Both the position numbers and the translations under genes were made by a program. Under the pieces are notes generated by a model that did not search any database, was not told the DNA's origin, and saw only the letters and a program-made list of their open reading frames with translations. From contig JADJSH010000001.1 in the NCBI GenBank assembly GCA_016711805.1, positions 372,001-436,000 on the forward strand: DNA of 64,000 nucleotides. The letters run 5' to 3'. Below, piece by piece: positions 8,752-17,561 of this stretch; position 1 is the first letter of the stretch; every line of letters begins with the position of its first letter. This DNA is from Bacteroidota bacterium. Its GTDB lineage: Bacteria; Bacteroidota; Bacteroidia; B-17B0; Aurantibacillaceae.

Positions 8752-9816
8752 ATGAATAAACCTTTTTCAGATTTAAAAGTTATTGAATTGGCTGGTGTAT
8801 TGGCAGGGCCATCCGCTGGTTTATTTTTTGCTGAATTAGGTGCAAAGGTTATTAAAATTGAAAATCCCAAAACTGGAGGTGATGTAACAAGAAGTTGGAA
8901 ATTACAATCAGAAAATAAAGAAGATAAAACTAGCGCTTACTATTGGAGTATTAATGCAGGAAAAGAAGTTTTGTTTTTAGATTTATCTAGTGATAAAGAT
9001 TTACAAAGCTTTTATGATTTAATAAAAACAACAGATGTTTTAATTACTAATTACAAATTAGGGGATGATGTAAAATTAAAAGTAGATTATCAAACTTTAA
9101 AAGATTTGAATCCAACCTTAATTTATGCGTCTATCAATGGATTTGGAAAAGATAATCCTCGCACGGCCTATGATTTAATTTTACAAGCCGAAAGTGGGTT
9201 TATGTTTATGAATGGAGAAAAAAATGCAGCTCCATTAAAAATGCCCGTTGCTTTAATTGATATTTTAGCTGGACATCAACTCAAAGAAGCTATTTTAATT
9301 GCACTCCTCAATAAATACAAAACAAACAAAGGGTCGCATCTTACTGTTTCGTTATTCGATACTGCTGTTGCTTCATTAGCAAACCAAGCTACTAATTGGC
9401 TCATTGCACATCATTTACCAGCAGCTCAGGGTTCTTTGCATCCAAACATTGCGCCTTACGGAGAAATATTTACTACAAAAGATCATCATCAAATAACTTT
9501 TGCCATTGGCAGTGATAAGCAGTTTAAACAACTATGCGATATTTTAAATATTGAGATAACTTCTAGCTATCAAAGCAATCAATTGCGAATTACCAATCGT
9601 CAAACCTTATTTGAAGTTTTAAATAAACGCATTCAAACATTTAATTTTGACATTTTATTTAATGAATGTTTAAAGCATGATGTGCCTATTGGTAAAATCA
9701 GAAACCTAAAAGAAGTATTTGAATTACCTGAAGCTAAAAGCTTGATAAATAGCCTTCATTACGAGAATACTATTGTAAATTCTGTAAAATCTATAAGCTT
9801 TAAATTTGAAGCTTAA
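8752..9816 (+). CDS. CaiB/BaiF family (class III) CoA transferase
   Basis: A 354-residue class III CoA transferase that moves CoA between carboxylic acids. The N-terminus FSDLKVIELAGVLAGPSAG contains the CoA-binding start of the family. The catalytic aspartate, which forms the aspartyl-CoA anhydride, is Asp170 in PVALIDILAG, matching Asp169 of formyl-CoA transferase. It is shorter than the usual ~400 residues, the C-terminal part being compact. The substrate could be a racemised methyl-acyl-CoA or a small dicarboxylate. It starts five bases after the aldo/keto reductase and is probably in the same transcript. Confidence 0.9.
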   Translation: MNKPFSDLKVIELAGVLAGPSAGLFFAELGAKVIKIENPKTGGDVTRSWKLQSENKEDKTSAYYWSINAGKEVLFLDLSSDKDLQSFYDLIKTTDVLITNYKLGDDVKLKVDYQTLKDLNPTLIYASINGFGKDNPRTAYDLILQAESGFMFMNGEKNAAPLKMPVALIDILAGHQLKEAILIALLNKYKTNKGSHLTVSLFDTAVASLANQATNWLIAHHLPAAQGSLHPNIAPYGEIFTTKDHHQITFAIGSDKQFKQLCDILNIEITSSYQSNQLRITNRQTLFEVLNKRIQTFNFDILFNECLKHDVPIGKIRNLKEVFELPEAKSLINSLHYENTIVNSVKSISFKFEA

Positions 9817-9909
9817 ATCTTATTTTTTTGAATAAAATGAAGCAAATGTCAATATCATTTGATAGTATATATTTAGTATTATTTGTAAACTTGTTAAATA
9901 TAAATTGAT

Positions 9910-10551
9910 ATGATACGCAGCCTATTTTTTACGTTAATACTAATTATTTTTGCTATTTCATCTAAAGCACAAAATAAAGACACCATCTTATTAATGAATG
10001 GTAATGTAGTAGTTGAAAAAGTTTTAGATACACTTATTGGTGCCGTAACAATAGTGAATCCAGCTAACGTTGCAGAAAAATTACATTATGAATATGATGA
10101 TATTTATTGTGTGAAATACGCTGTAGGTTTCACTGATTATTACTATTCACAAGATACTTTAAAAGGAAATTATTTTACACGTGATGAAATGCTTTACTAT
10201 ATTTATGGAGAACGTGATGCTAGAAAAGGATTTAAAGCACCTGGGGCCTTAATTGGTGCTGGAGTTGTTGGTTTAGTGAGTGGAGGATTAGGATTATTTT
10301 TTGCACCCATATTCCCTTATGGCTACATGGCATTAACTGGAGTTCCAAAAGTTAGAATAAGACATAAAACTATTAGTAATCCAAATTACATAGAACAAGA
10401 TGCGTATATACTTGGCTACGAGCGTGTATCGAGGAGTAGAAGAAGAATAAAGGCATTAATTGGCGGCACCATTGGTTTAGCCGCTGGCTATGGTTTATAT
10501 TTTGGAATTTTGAAAGATAAATTACCAGCATCATTAACACTAAGATTTTAA
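9910..10551 (+). CDS. Exported or membrane protein of unknown function
   Basis: A 213-residue protein with a signal peptide (cleavage near SSKAQ, about residue 20). A beta-rich part (about 22-105) includes DTILLMNGNVVVEKV, followed by YIYGERDARKGF and two hydrophobic glycine-rich segments (about 113-140 and 180-197) that look like transmembrane helices. Similar proteins with a short beta region, a YxxGxxDA motif and paired helices recur in Bacteroidota without assigned function. It stands three bases before purT but is unlikely to be functionally tied to purine synthesis. Confidence 0.75.
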   Translation: MIRSLFFTLILIIFAISSKAQNKDTILLMNGNVVVEKVLDTLIGAVTIVNPANVAEKLHYEYDDIYCVKYAVGFTDYYYSQDTLKGNYFTRDEMLYYIYGERDARKGFKAPGALIGAGVVGLVSGGLGLFFAPIFPYGYMALTGVPKVRIRHKTISNPNYIEQDAYILGYERVSRSRRRIKALIGGTIGLAAGYGLYFGILKDKLPASLTLRF

Positions 10552-10554
10552 AAA

Positions 10555-11727
10555 ATGAATCCTCAAAAAATTTTATTACTAGGTTCAGGAGAATTAGGAA
10601 AAGAGGTGACTATTGCCTTGCAACGTTTAGGACAATATGTAATTGCAGTTGATTCTTACAAAGATGCGCCAGCGATGCAAGTAGCTCACGAATGTGAAGT
10701 TATTAATATGCTAGATGGAGAAGCTTTAGATGCTATTGTTACAAAACACAAACCAGATTTAATAGTTCCAGAAATTGAAGCGATTCGTACCGAACGTTTT
10801 TATGATTATGAAAAACAAGGTATCACCGTAGTACCAAGTGCTAAAGCTGCTAATTTTACTATGAATCGTAAAGCTATTAGAGATTTAGCGTCGAAAGAAT
10901 TAGTATTAAGAACGGCCAATTATTTATACGCAACAACTTTAGAAGATTTTAAAAAAGCGGTTGCTGTGATTGGCATTCCTTGTGTCGTAAAACCATTAAT
11001 GAGTAGTAGTGGCAAAGGACAAAGCATCATCAAAACAGAACAAGACGTTGAAAAATCATGGAACTACGCAATGGAAGGTTCTCGCGGCGATTATAAAGAA
11101 GTAATTGTAGAAGAGTTTATTAAATTCAATTCTGAAATCACATTACTAACGGTTACTCAAAAAAACGGAAAAACATTGTTTTGCCCGCCAATTGGTCACC
11201 GACAAGAACGCGGAGATTATCAAGAAAGCTGGCAACCTTGTGCTATTAGCGATTTAGATTTAAAAGAAGCGGAAGAAATGGCAGCGAAGGTTACAAAAGA
11301 ATTAAGTGGTGCAGGTTTGTGGGGAGTTGAATTTTTCTTAACAGATAAAGGCATTTATTTTTCAGAGTTATCTCCTAGACCGCATGACACTGGTATGGTA
11401 ACGTTAGCTAATACACAAAATTTAAGTGAGTTCGAATTACACGCCCGTGCAATTTTAGGTTTCCCTATTCCTAACATTCAATTAAAACAACATGGCGCAT
11501 CTGCGGTTTTATTAGCAAGTGCCGAAGGAACGAGCTACAACTTTAGTGGAGTTGAAGACGTTTTAAATAATCCGAATACAGATGTGCGTTTGTTTGCAAA
11601 ACCTACTACAAGACCCTACAGGAGAATGGGTGTTGTATTAACTTACGATAATTTACAATCGGATGTAAATATGGTAAAACAAAAGGCAATGGATTTATCT
11701 AAACAAATAACAATCACAACTCATTAA
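10555..11727 (+). CDS. purT: Formate-dependent phosphoribosylglycinamide formyltransferase PurT
   Basis: A 390-residue ATP-grasp enzyme that formylates GAR with formate and ATP, step three of purine synthesis. The N-terminal Rossmann-like part has ILLLGSGELGKEV (about 5-17), the ATP-grasp domain includes PLMSSSGKGQS, and the metal/substrate region has ELSPRPHDTGMVTL. Length and motifs match PurT well. purH, which does the later formylation and ring closure, lies 11 kb away on the same strand. The stop overlaps the next start (TAATG). Confidence 0.97.
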   Translation: MNPQKILLLGSGELGKEVTIALQRLGQYVIAVDSYKDAPAMQVAHECEVINMLDGEALDAIVTKHKPDLIVPEIEAIRTERFYDYEKQGITVVPSAKAANFTMNRKAIRDLASKELVLRTANYLYATTLEDFKKAVAVIGIPCVVKPLMSSSGKGQSIIKTEQDVEKSWNYAMEGSRGDYKEVIVEEFIKFNSEITLLTVTQKNGKTLFCPPIGHRQERGDYQESWQPCAISDLDLKEAEEMAAKVTKELSGAGLWGVEFFLTDKGIYFSELSPRPHDTGMVTLANTQNLSEFELHARAILGFPIPNIQLKQHGASAVLLASAEGTSYNFSGVEDVLNNPNTDVRLFAKPTTRPYRRMGVVLTYDNLQSDVNMVKQKAMDLSKQITITTH

Positions 11728-12275
11728 TGAAATATATTTTATCAATATTAACTTTTATAGTTTGCCCAGCTTTATTTTCTCAAACAGCTACTTTTCCTGA
11801 GCATTTAAAGAAAACTAATATTGCTAAATTGCAAAGTGGCGATTCGTTAACCTACTACCAATGTCATGTAGATAGTGCTTCACAAGAAATTACAACATCT
11901 AATGGGCGAAAAATAAATACTAAAAAAAAGAGAATTACTTTAACTGAAAAATTTGTGATTCACAAAAAGGATTCTATTTACATCTGTAAATATTCAAACT
12001 CGTCAATTACAAACTACCCCAATAAAAAATTCCCTTACTTAACTTTAACTGAAGTAAAAAATTGGGAATTTGAAGTGAAACAAATAAAACAACTCTCACT
12101 TCAGGAAACTCAAATGATTGCTGCCTTAGAAACAAAAACGCATTCTATCATTCATTTTGAATTAAACATTAATAAAACTTGTCCTAATGAATTAATCATC
12201 ATTGGAAAAAACATAAATGAGCAATTTATAATTGAAGGTAATTACTTACTGAGCAAGAGTTTGGGTTGTTTGTAG
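11727..12275 (+). CDS. Exported hypothetical protein
   Basis: A 182-residue protein with a signal peptide (MKYILSILTFIVCPALFSQ, cleavage near residue 19). The remainder is lysine- and threonine-rich and beta-strand-like, with cysteines at about 46, 94, 160 and 181. I recognise no family. Its start overlaps the purT stop. The gene ends just before repeat copy B. Confidence 0.7.
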   Translation: MKYILSILTFIVCPALFSQTATFPEHLKKTNIAKLQSGDSLTYYQCHVDSASQEITTSNGRKINTKKKRITLTEKFVIHKKDSIYICKYSNSSITNYPNKKFPYLTLTEVKNWEFEVKQIKQLSLQETQMIAALETKTHSIIHFELNINKTCPNELIIIGKNINEQFIIEGNYLLSKSLGCL

Positions 12276-12279
12276 GTTT

Positions 12280-12519
12280 GGGCGTTTCCCTGCGGGCCTG
12301 GCTTTTCGGCACTCGCTTTTTTATTTGCCCTGCGTGACAAATAAAAAGAGCTCAAACAAATGCCTCAATCCCTCACGCGGGTTTACTTTAAGATTGAAAC
12401 TTATACTTCAATTTTGTAGAGAGTTCACGTTAAGGATTGTAGCGAAAATCCTTTTTTGAGGTACGAATAAAAAAGATTGCAGCGAAAAGCCTGACCCGAC
12501 CAGCGGGAGGGTAACGCCC
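12280..12519 (-). repeat. GC-rich palindromic dispersed repeat, copy B (inverted)
   Basis: A 240-bp element with an 11-bp terminal inverted repeat, 10/11 matched (GGGCGTTTCCC at 12280-12290; GGGTAACGCCC at 12509-12519). Its reverse complement aligns with copy A (5088-5313) in both outer flanks: CGCTGCAATCTTTT, TTCGTACCTCA, AAAAGGATT, GCGTGAGGGATTGAGGC, TTTGTTTGAGCTC and GCGAGTGCCGAAA. The central loop (12382-12409) instead matches copy A in the direct orientation, 21 of 28 bases without gaps. A 10-bp hairpin (TTTTTATTTG 12318-12327, CAAATAAAAA 12338-12347) replaces copy A's GC-rich hairpin. The element sits between convergent genes and touches the GNAT stop codon. Confidence 0.8.
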
Positions 12520-12989
12520 TAATAATTATCTAATTCCATCTGATACAAATCCAAATCTTTGCCCCAGTGATCTTTTTCGTAGGCAACAGTTTTAAATCCG
12601 TATTTTTCGAAAAACTGATACGTATGTTGAGTAGTTCCTAAAGCAATTTTAATTCCAGGGTATATTTCTTTGGCTTGTTCAATTCGGTGCAATAAAAGTA
12701 CTTTCCCAAAGCCTTCTTTGTGATGTTTATTGTCAACCATGCCCCAAGTCATAATAACGTGCGTCTCATTGGTGTATTTAGTTGGTTGATTTAAAGCAAT
12801 ACCTCCACAACCAACAATTTTATCCTCATTAAAAACAATGGAGTAAGGTCCGCGAGTACTAGCATCTCTATCTAAAAAAGCATCAAATAATGCCACTTCT
12901 TCGTCGGCAAAATACAATGGCATATTGCTTTTAAAGATTTCCAATAAAACAGTTTTGTATTCCGGTAAATATGTCTTAATGGTTATCAA
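12519..12989 (-). CDS. GNAT family N-acetyltransferase
   Basis: A 156-residue acetyl-CoA-dependent acyltransferase. The C-terminal half has the acetyl-CoA loop region (HKEGFGKVLLLHRIEQAKE, a Q/R-x-x-G-x-G/A variant) and the beta5 to helix ending FEKYGFKTVAYEKDHW typical of GNAT. The substrate is unknown. The start overlaps the end of gatC by 14 bases and gatC overlaps plsC, so the three form one tightly coupled minus-strand transcript. Confidence 0.85.
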   Translation of the reverse strand: MITIKTYLPEYKTVLLEIFKSNMPLYFADEEVALFDAFLDRDASTRGPYSIVFNEDKIVGCGGIALNQPTKYTNETHVIMTWGMVDNKHHKEGFGKVLLLHRIEQAKEIYPGIKIALGTTQHTYQFFEKYGFKTVAYEKDHWGKDLDLYQMELDNY

Positions 12990-13275
12990 TTACTTTAGGC
13001 ACTTTAAAGTAATCCGAATCTTTTTTAGGAGCGTTTTTCAATGCTTCCTTCTGAGTTAAGGTGTCTTTCGATTCATCTTCACGCATCACATTTTTCTCAT
13101 CAGTCATGTATATTAATGGTTCAACACCATTGGTATCCATTTCGTTTAACTTATCTACAAAAGCCAACATACGATTCATATCATTTAAAATATCAGCTTT
13201 ACCTTCTTCCGTAAATTCCAAACGCGCCAAATGCGCCACTTCTTCTACTGTTTTGATATCAATTTTTTGTGCCAT
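12976..13275 (-). CDS. gatC: Asp-tRNA(Asn)/Glu-tRNA(Gln) amidotransferase subunit GatC
   Basis: A 99-residue GatC, the small scaffold of the GatCAB complex that amidates misacylated Glu-tRNA(Gln) or Asp-tRNA(Asn). The family start is clear: VEEVAHLARLEFTEEGKADIL, then LNDMNRMLAFVDKLNEMDTNGVEPL and a C-terminal VMREDE motif. gatA and gatB are not in the window. The gene overlaps plsC upstream by 17 bases and the GNAT gene downstream by 14 bases. Confidence 0.95.
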   Translation of the reverse strand: MAQKIDIKTVEEVAHLARLEFTEEGKADILNDMNRMLAFVDKLNEMDTNGVEPLIYMTDEKNVMREDESKDTLTQKEALKNAPKKDSDYFKVPKVIDNH

Positions 13276-14011
13276 TGTATTCGTGTAATGTATCGTTAAT
13301 TAATTTAAAAACGCGTTCTCGCAAATCTACTAAATTTTCTTCAGTCATGCCTTTGGTTTCAATAGGCTCTAAAATAACTGTTTTTGCAACACCAAAGCAT
13401 CCATTGCTCTTAAAATAGCCTCCGTTTTGCAATAATTCCCAATTATTTAAATTTACTACAGGCACAATGGGCACCTGTTTCTCAATCGCTAATTTAAAAG
13501 GCCCATTCTTAAAAGGTCTTAATTTACCATAAGTAGAAATGGTTCCTTCTGGATAAATCACCATACTTCTGCCTTTATCAATCTCTTCGCCAGCTTTAAT
13601 AAATGCACGGTGCGAATCCTTAATACTTTTACGATTCACTGTAATATCCATTCCTTTAAAAAAGGTTTTAAATAAAGGTGCTTTTAATAATTCTGCCTTA
13701 CCCATATATAAAGCTAAATGATCAATGTAAAAAGTACTCAATACTATATCTAAATACGACGTATGATTCCCCACAAAAACACAGGGTTGAGGCATTTTTT
13801 TAGATTTAGATTTATAAATCAATTTTGGAAATACAAAAGAGCCGTAAGCTATACAAGCCGACCAAATACGCTTTATTTTAAAGGTTGTATTTAAATGCTG
13901 AGTTTTAATGGTGATGTAAAAAAACGGGTACAGTAATACAAAAGAGATGACAAACACAGAAAAGAACCATGTTTTCCATATAGGAGCGAATATGCGTTTG
14001 ATTAATTTCAA
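13259..14011 (-). CDS. plsC: 1-acyl-sn-glycerol-3-phosphate acyltransferase
   Basis: A 250-residue inner-membrane acyltransferase making phosphatidic acid. An N-terminal hydrophobic segment (about 10-35) is followed by the catalytic HX4D motif in GNHTSYLD (His83, Asp88), the phosphate-binding region MVIYPEGTIS (about 150-159) and VPIVPVV. All four acyltransferase blocks appear to be present. First gene of the plsC-gatC-GNAT unit. Confidence 0.92.
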   Translation of the reverse strand: MKLIKRIFAPIWKTWFFSVFVISFVLLYPFFYITIKTQHLNTTFKIKRIWSACIAYGSFVFPKLIYKSKSKKMPQPCVFVGNHTSYLDIVLSTFYIDHLALYMGKAELLKAPLFKTFFKGMDITVNRKSIKDSHRAFIKAGEEIDKGRSMVIYPEGTISTYGKLRPFKNGPFKLAIEKQVPIVPVVNLNNWELLQNGGYFKSNGCFGVAKTVILEPIETKGMTEENLVDLRERVFKLINDTLHEYNGTKN

Positions 14012-14088
14012 GGCTGTAAAGATACAAATTTTAGATATAAGTTATCAGATATCAGTTATAAGATAAGTGCATAAAATACAGCTGAAAA

Positions 14089-14754
14089 ATGTTACTTTTA
14101 CTCAAAATTTACAAAAAAAACTTGCAAAACCCAATTAACATAAAACTCGCTAATGCTGGAAAAAAATTTGGCAGAGAATGGATTTTCCGTAAGGTGAGTT
14201 TGGACATAAATTCAGGGCAAAAAATAGCGGTTCTCGGTTTAAACGGTTCTGGAAAATCAACTTTATTACAAGCCCTGACAGGCTATTTAACATTGAACGA
14301 AGGTGAACTCACCTACTACATTAATCAAGAAAAAATAGAAGACGAAAAACAATATACACACATTAGTTTAGCCTCGCCTTATTTAGAATTAGTAGAAGAT
14401 TTTACATTACAGGAACAAATAGAACATACTGCTTTTTACAAAGCATTTTTAAATAATTTAACTACCAAACAAATTATTGAATTATCCGGCTTAGCTGCTC
14501 ACAAAGACAAATACATTAAATTGTTTTCGAGTGGTATGAAACAGCGCTTGAAATTAACGTTGGCGATTTTAGCAGACGCTCCTATTTTATTTTTGGATGA
14601 ACCGACTACTAATTTAGATGCTACCGTAATTGATTGGTATAAGAGCATGATTGCAAACTATGCCATGCATAAAACTATTGTCGTTTGTTCAAATTCTATT
14701 AAGGATGAATATAGTTTTTGTGATAAAGTCATTACCATGGAAGATTTTAAGTAA
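14089..14754 (+). CDS. ABC transporter ATP-binding protein, stand-alone
   Basis: A 221-residue ABC ATPase with Walker A GLNGSGKST (about 54-62), signature LFSSGMKQRLKL (about 144-155) and Walker B PILFLDEPTTNLD. Homology to ABC ATPases begins near residue 17; the first ~16 residues (MLLLLKIYKKNLQNPI) are an unusual extension, but no later ATG fits. No permease is adjacent. The small size resembles CcmA-like or ABC-2-type exporters. Its stop overlaps the start of the phosphatase gene. Confidence 0.88.
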   Translation: MLLLLKIYKKNLQNPINIKLANAGKKFGREWIFRKVSLDINSGQKIAVLGLNGSGKSTLLQALTGYLTLNEGELTYYINQEKIEDEKQYTHISLASPYLELVEDFTLQEQIEHTAFYKAFLNNLTTKQIIELSGLAAHKDKYIKLFSSGMKQRLKLTLAILADAPILFLDEPTTNLDATVIDWYKSMIANYAMHKTIVVCSNSIKDEYSFCDKVITMEDFK

Positions 14755-15230
14755 TGAAACAACTTTTTCTCATTCGTCACGCTAAATCGGATTGGACCAA
14801 TCCTGAATTAAAAGACATCGAACGTTATTTAAACGAACGCGGTTATAGCAATGCCAATATGATGGCCGCTAAGTTTAATCATAAACCTGATTTAATTATT
14901 TCGAGTCCTGCTATCAGAGCAATTAGCACTGCTTTAATATTTGCACGTCATATTAATTACAATCCAAACACTATTGTAATTAAGCAAGAGCTATACGAAT
15001 CATCAGCAAAAGATTATCTATCCGTTATCAATGCTATTGACAATAATTTTAATACGGTTTTATTATTTGCACACAACCCCACCATTAGCGATTTGGCTCA
15101 GCACCTAACACAAGCCTTACCAATGGAAATGCCAACCTGCGCCATTGCAGGAATTAATTTTGATACGAATGATTGGAAGAAAGCAAAAACAGGGGAATTG
15201 TGTTTGTTTGATTATCCGAAGAAGCAATAA
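14754..15230 (+). CDS. SixA-like histidine phosphatase family protein
   Basis: A 158-residue phosphatase of the histidine acid phosphatase superfamily. The catalytic RHA motif is at residues 8-10 (LIRHAKSDW), a second Arg lies in SSPAIRAISTA, and a second catalytic His in LLFAHNPTISDLA. The size and RHAK-S-W start match SixA-type phosphohistidine phosphatases, which dephosphorylate signalling or PTS-type proteins. It overlaps the upstream ABC ATPase gene by one base (TAATG). Confidence 0.9.
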   Translation: MKQLFLIRHAKSDWTNPELKDIERYLNERGYSNANMMAAKFNHKPDLIISSPAIRAISTALIFARHINYNPNTIVIKQELYESSAKDYLSVINAIDNNFNTVLLFAHNPTISDLAQHLTQALPMEMPTCAIAGINFDTNDWKKAKTGELCLFDYPKKQ

Positions 15231-15241
15231 ACGACTTTATT

Positions 15242-15358
15242 ATGATTAAACTATTTGATTACATCGTTAAAAAAACAAATGGTAAAATTACATACCATTT
15301 GCTAACTTACTTCGTAATAGTTTTACTTATCATTCTCTCGATGATTATTTTTCTTTAA
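15242..15358 (+). CDS. Small single-pass membrane peptide (38 aa), putative
   Basis: An ATG-started ORF of 38 codons, 11 bases after the SixA-like stop. The peptide has a basic N-terminal part (MIKLFDYIVKKTNGK) and one hydrophobic C-terminal helix (about 21-38, rich in Ile, Leu and Val). Its shape is like the 35-residue peptide at 59607-59714, though sequence similarity is weak. Position and the positive-inside charge pattern support a real gene; it could still be chance. Confidence 0.45.
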   Translation: MIKLFDYIVKKTNGKITYHLLTYFVIVLLIILSMIIFL

Positions 15359-15386
15359 TTCAACATGATTTAATTGAATCATAAAC

Positions 15387-15638
15387 TCATTTAAACAAAT
15401 CCGTAATATCTACGCCTATAGCATATAGTTGCAACCGCTGCTCATCAGGTTCCATAATAGCAATATCTTCTAATTGATTAGTGTGGGCATTATAAAACAC
15501 TTCTACATAAGTATCATCCACAATAAACAATGAAATTTTAAAAGAATACTGCTTAATAGATGATATATAATCGCCATCACAAAACACAATGGCTGCCCTA
15601 CCGTGCAAATCTGATTTAGAAAATAATTGATGATTCAT
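15387..15638 (-). CDS. Hypothetical protein (83 aa)
   Basis: A short soluble, acidic protein with beta-rich composition and no signal peptide. The segments YSFKISLFIVDDTYVEVFYNA and LEDIAIMEPDEQRLQLYA suggest a small mixed alpha/beta domain. I do not recognise it. It stands alone, converging with the small membrane peptide and followed on its strand by a gene-poor 90 bases before the ClC gene's end. Confidence 0.65.
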   Translation of the reverse strand: MNHQLFSKSDLHGRAAIVFCDGDYISSIKQYSFKISLFIVDDTYVEVFYNAHTNQLEDIAIMEPDEQRLQLYAIGVDITDLFK

Positions 15639-15727
15639 GCAACAAAGTTAAGTCAAGAACCCGTTGCTTTGTGCTACGATTTGTAGCAAAATAAAAAAGA
15701 TTATGAAATCAATTAAAAAAAATGACA

Positions 15728-17506
15728 TTATACCGACTCTAATAACTCATGTCTATACTTATCTAATATACTTGATTTAGACAAAAAACCAATGTAGATT
15801 TCATTTTCTACTACTGGCAAATTCCATTGTCCTGATTCTTCAAATTTACGCATGATAGAAAAAATATCTTCTTTAGTATCTATGATCATCGATGGTTTAC
15901 GCATCACTTCTTTAGCAGTTACTTTATCATATAACTCAGGATTAAACATTTCTTCACGGATATTATCTAAATAAATTATGCCCAACAATTTATTGTTCTT
16001 TTTTACTACAGGAAAAGTATTACGTTTTGAATGCTTTATGGTTTCTACAATATCTCGTAAGGTGGCTTTAAAATGAATAGTGGCAAAATCAGTTTCAATC
16101 ATTTCTTTTGTATTAATCTTACTTAAGATACTTGTGTCTTTATTTTCAGAAACTATGGTTCCTTTATTTCTTAATCTTCTAACATCCAACGATTCGGGAT
16201 GAAAACGTTTAACAATGATATAACTGATAGAGGCCACAATCATCAAAGGAATAATTAATTCATAACCTCCTGTAATTTCGGCAATTAAAAATATAGCTGT
16301 TAATGGTGCATGAAATACACCACTTAAAATACCTGCCATAGCTACAATGGTGAAATTACTTACAGGAATATCATTAAACCCCATTAAAGTGAGAAAAAAA
16401 GAAAATGCAAATCCTAAATAAGCTCCTACAAATAATGAAGGTGCAAAGTTACCGCCATTACCTCCACTACCTAATGTGATAGCGGCTGCAAATGCTTTTA
16501 ACAACAAGGTTATTGTAATAAAAAAAAGTAAAGTCCATTTACTTTTGATAAAGCCTAAAAGCAAACTATCTCTAAATAAGGCATCTGTTCTAAATTCAGA
16601 CAAGGCCTTAATACTTTCGTAACCCTCACCAAATAAGGAAGGGAATAAAGCAAATAAAAACACTAGTGCAACTCCTCCAATAAACCATTTAGTAAAACCT
16701 GATTTAATTGTATGAAATTTAGACTCTACTTTATCAAAAAAATTAACGTAATATAATGATGTAATACCTGCTAATAAGCCTAGTAAAATATAAAAAGGAA
16801 CATTATTATAATCGAAAGGTTGCTTTAATTTAAAAAACAATAAATTACTTTCATGTAAAATAATTTTTGATAGTAATGCTCCAGAGGCCGCTGCAATTAA
16901 TAAAGGAATAAACGCACTAATACTAATATCAACTAAAATAACTTCTAAGGCAAATAAAACTCCTGCTATTGGCGCGTTAAATGCACCGGCTATACCACCA
17001 GCTGCTCCAGCGGCTAACAATAATGTCCTCTCTTTATAACTTAATTTATAGGTGCGAGCAAAATTAGAACCGATAGCTGACCCTGTACTAACAATTGGAG
17101 ATTCTAATCCGGCCGAACCACCAAAACCAACAGTTAATCCACTAGTTATAATATGAGAATACATTTGATGAAATGGCAGGAAACTACTTTTTTTAGCAAT
17201 GGCAAAAAGAATAGCTGTATTTCCTCTGTTTAATTGATTTTTGAAAAAATATTTCACAATCAATAGAGTTGAACCTATACCGATTAATGGTAGAATTAGA
17301 TATAAATATTTGAAATCATACTTTAATAAGAATTCATCAACTAAATAGTGACGGATAGCATGAACAAATAATTTTAAAATAACGGCGGCTATACCTGCTG
17401 AAATACCAACTAAAATACTCGAGAAAATTAGAAATTGTTTTTCAGAAGTTTTCTCGTGAATCCAATTGATTGCTTTTTCTATGTAATTGATTTTTTTGAG
17501 ATTCAT
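15728..17506 (-). CDS. ClC family chloride channel/antiporter with C-terminal CBS pair
   Basis: A 592-residue integral membrane protein. A ClC core (about 25-430) is followed by two CBS domains (about 455-592). Selectivity-filter motifs are present: GSAGLESP (130-137), with the gating glutamate at about 135, and GGNFAP for the GxFxP motif. The second, proton-path glutamate region FALEVILVD is also present. A gating Glu together with an internal Glu favours a Cl-/H+ antiporter over a channel. CBS domains may sense nucleotides. It is transcribed alone, 56 bases from the permease gene that precedes it on the same strand. Confidence 0.93.
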   Translation of the reverse strand: MNLKKINYIEKAINWIHEKTSEKQFLIFSSILVGISAGIAAVILKLFVHAIRHYLVDEFLLKYDFKYLYLILPLIGIGSTLLIVKYFFKNQLNRGNTAILFAIAKKSSFLPFHQMYSHIITSGLTVGFGGSAGLESPIVSTGSAIGSNFARTYKLSYKERTLLLAAGAAGGIAGAFNAPIAGVLFALEVILVDISISAFIPLLIAAASGALLSKIILHESNLLFFKLKQPFDYNNVPFYILLGLLAGITSLYYVNFFDKVESKFHTIKSGFTKWFIGGVALVFLFALFPSLFGEGYESIKALSEFRTDALFRDSLLLGFIKSKWTLLFFITITLLLKAFAAAITLGSGGNGGNFAPSLFVGAYLGFAFSFFLTLMGFNDIPVSNFTIVAMAGILSGVFHAPLTAIFLIAEITGGYELIIPLMIVASISYIIVKRFHPESLDVRRLRNKGTIVSENKDTSILSKINTKEMIETDFATIHFKATLRDIVETIKHSKRNTFPVVKKNNKLLGIIYLDNIREEMFNPELYDKVTAKEVMRKPSMIIDTKEDIFSIMRKFEESGQWNLPVVENEIYIGFLSKSSILDKYRHELLESV

Positions 17507-17561
17507 GACGGAGCACTAATTTAGCAATTAATAAATTAGTCATCCCAAATCAAATATCAAA

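Noticed and set aside
15359..15386. Weak hairpin ATGATT/AATCAT between convergent genes
   Set aside because: Six AT-rich pairs and no T-tract; insufficient for a terminator call.
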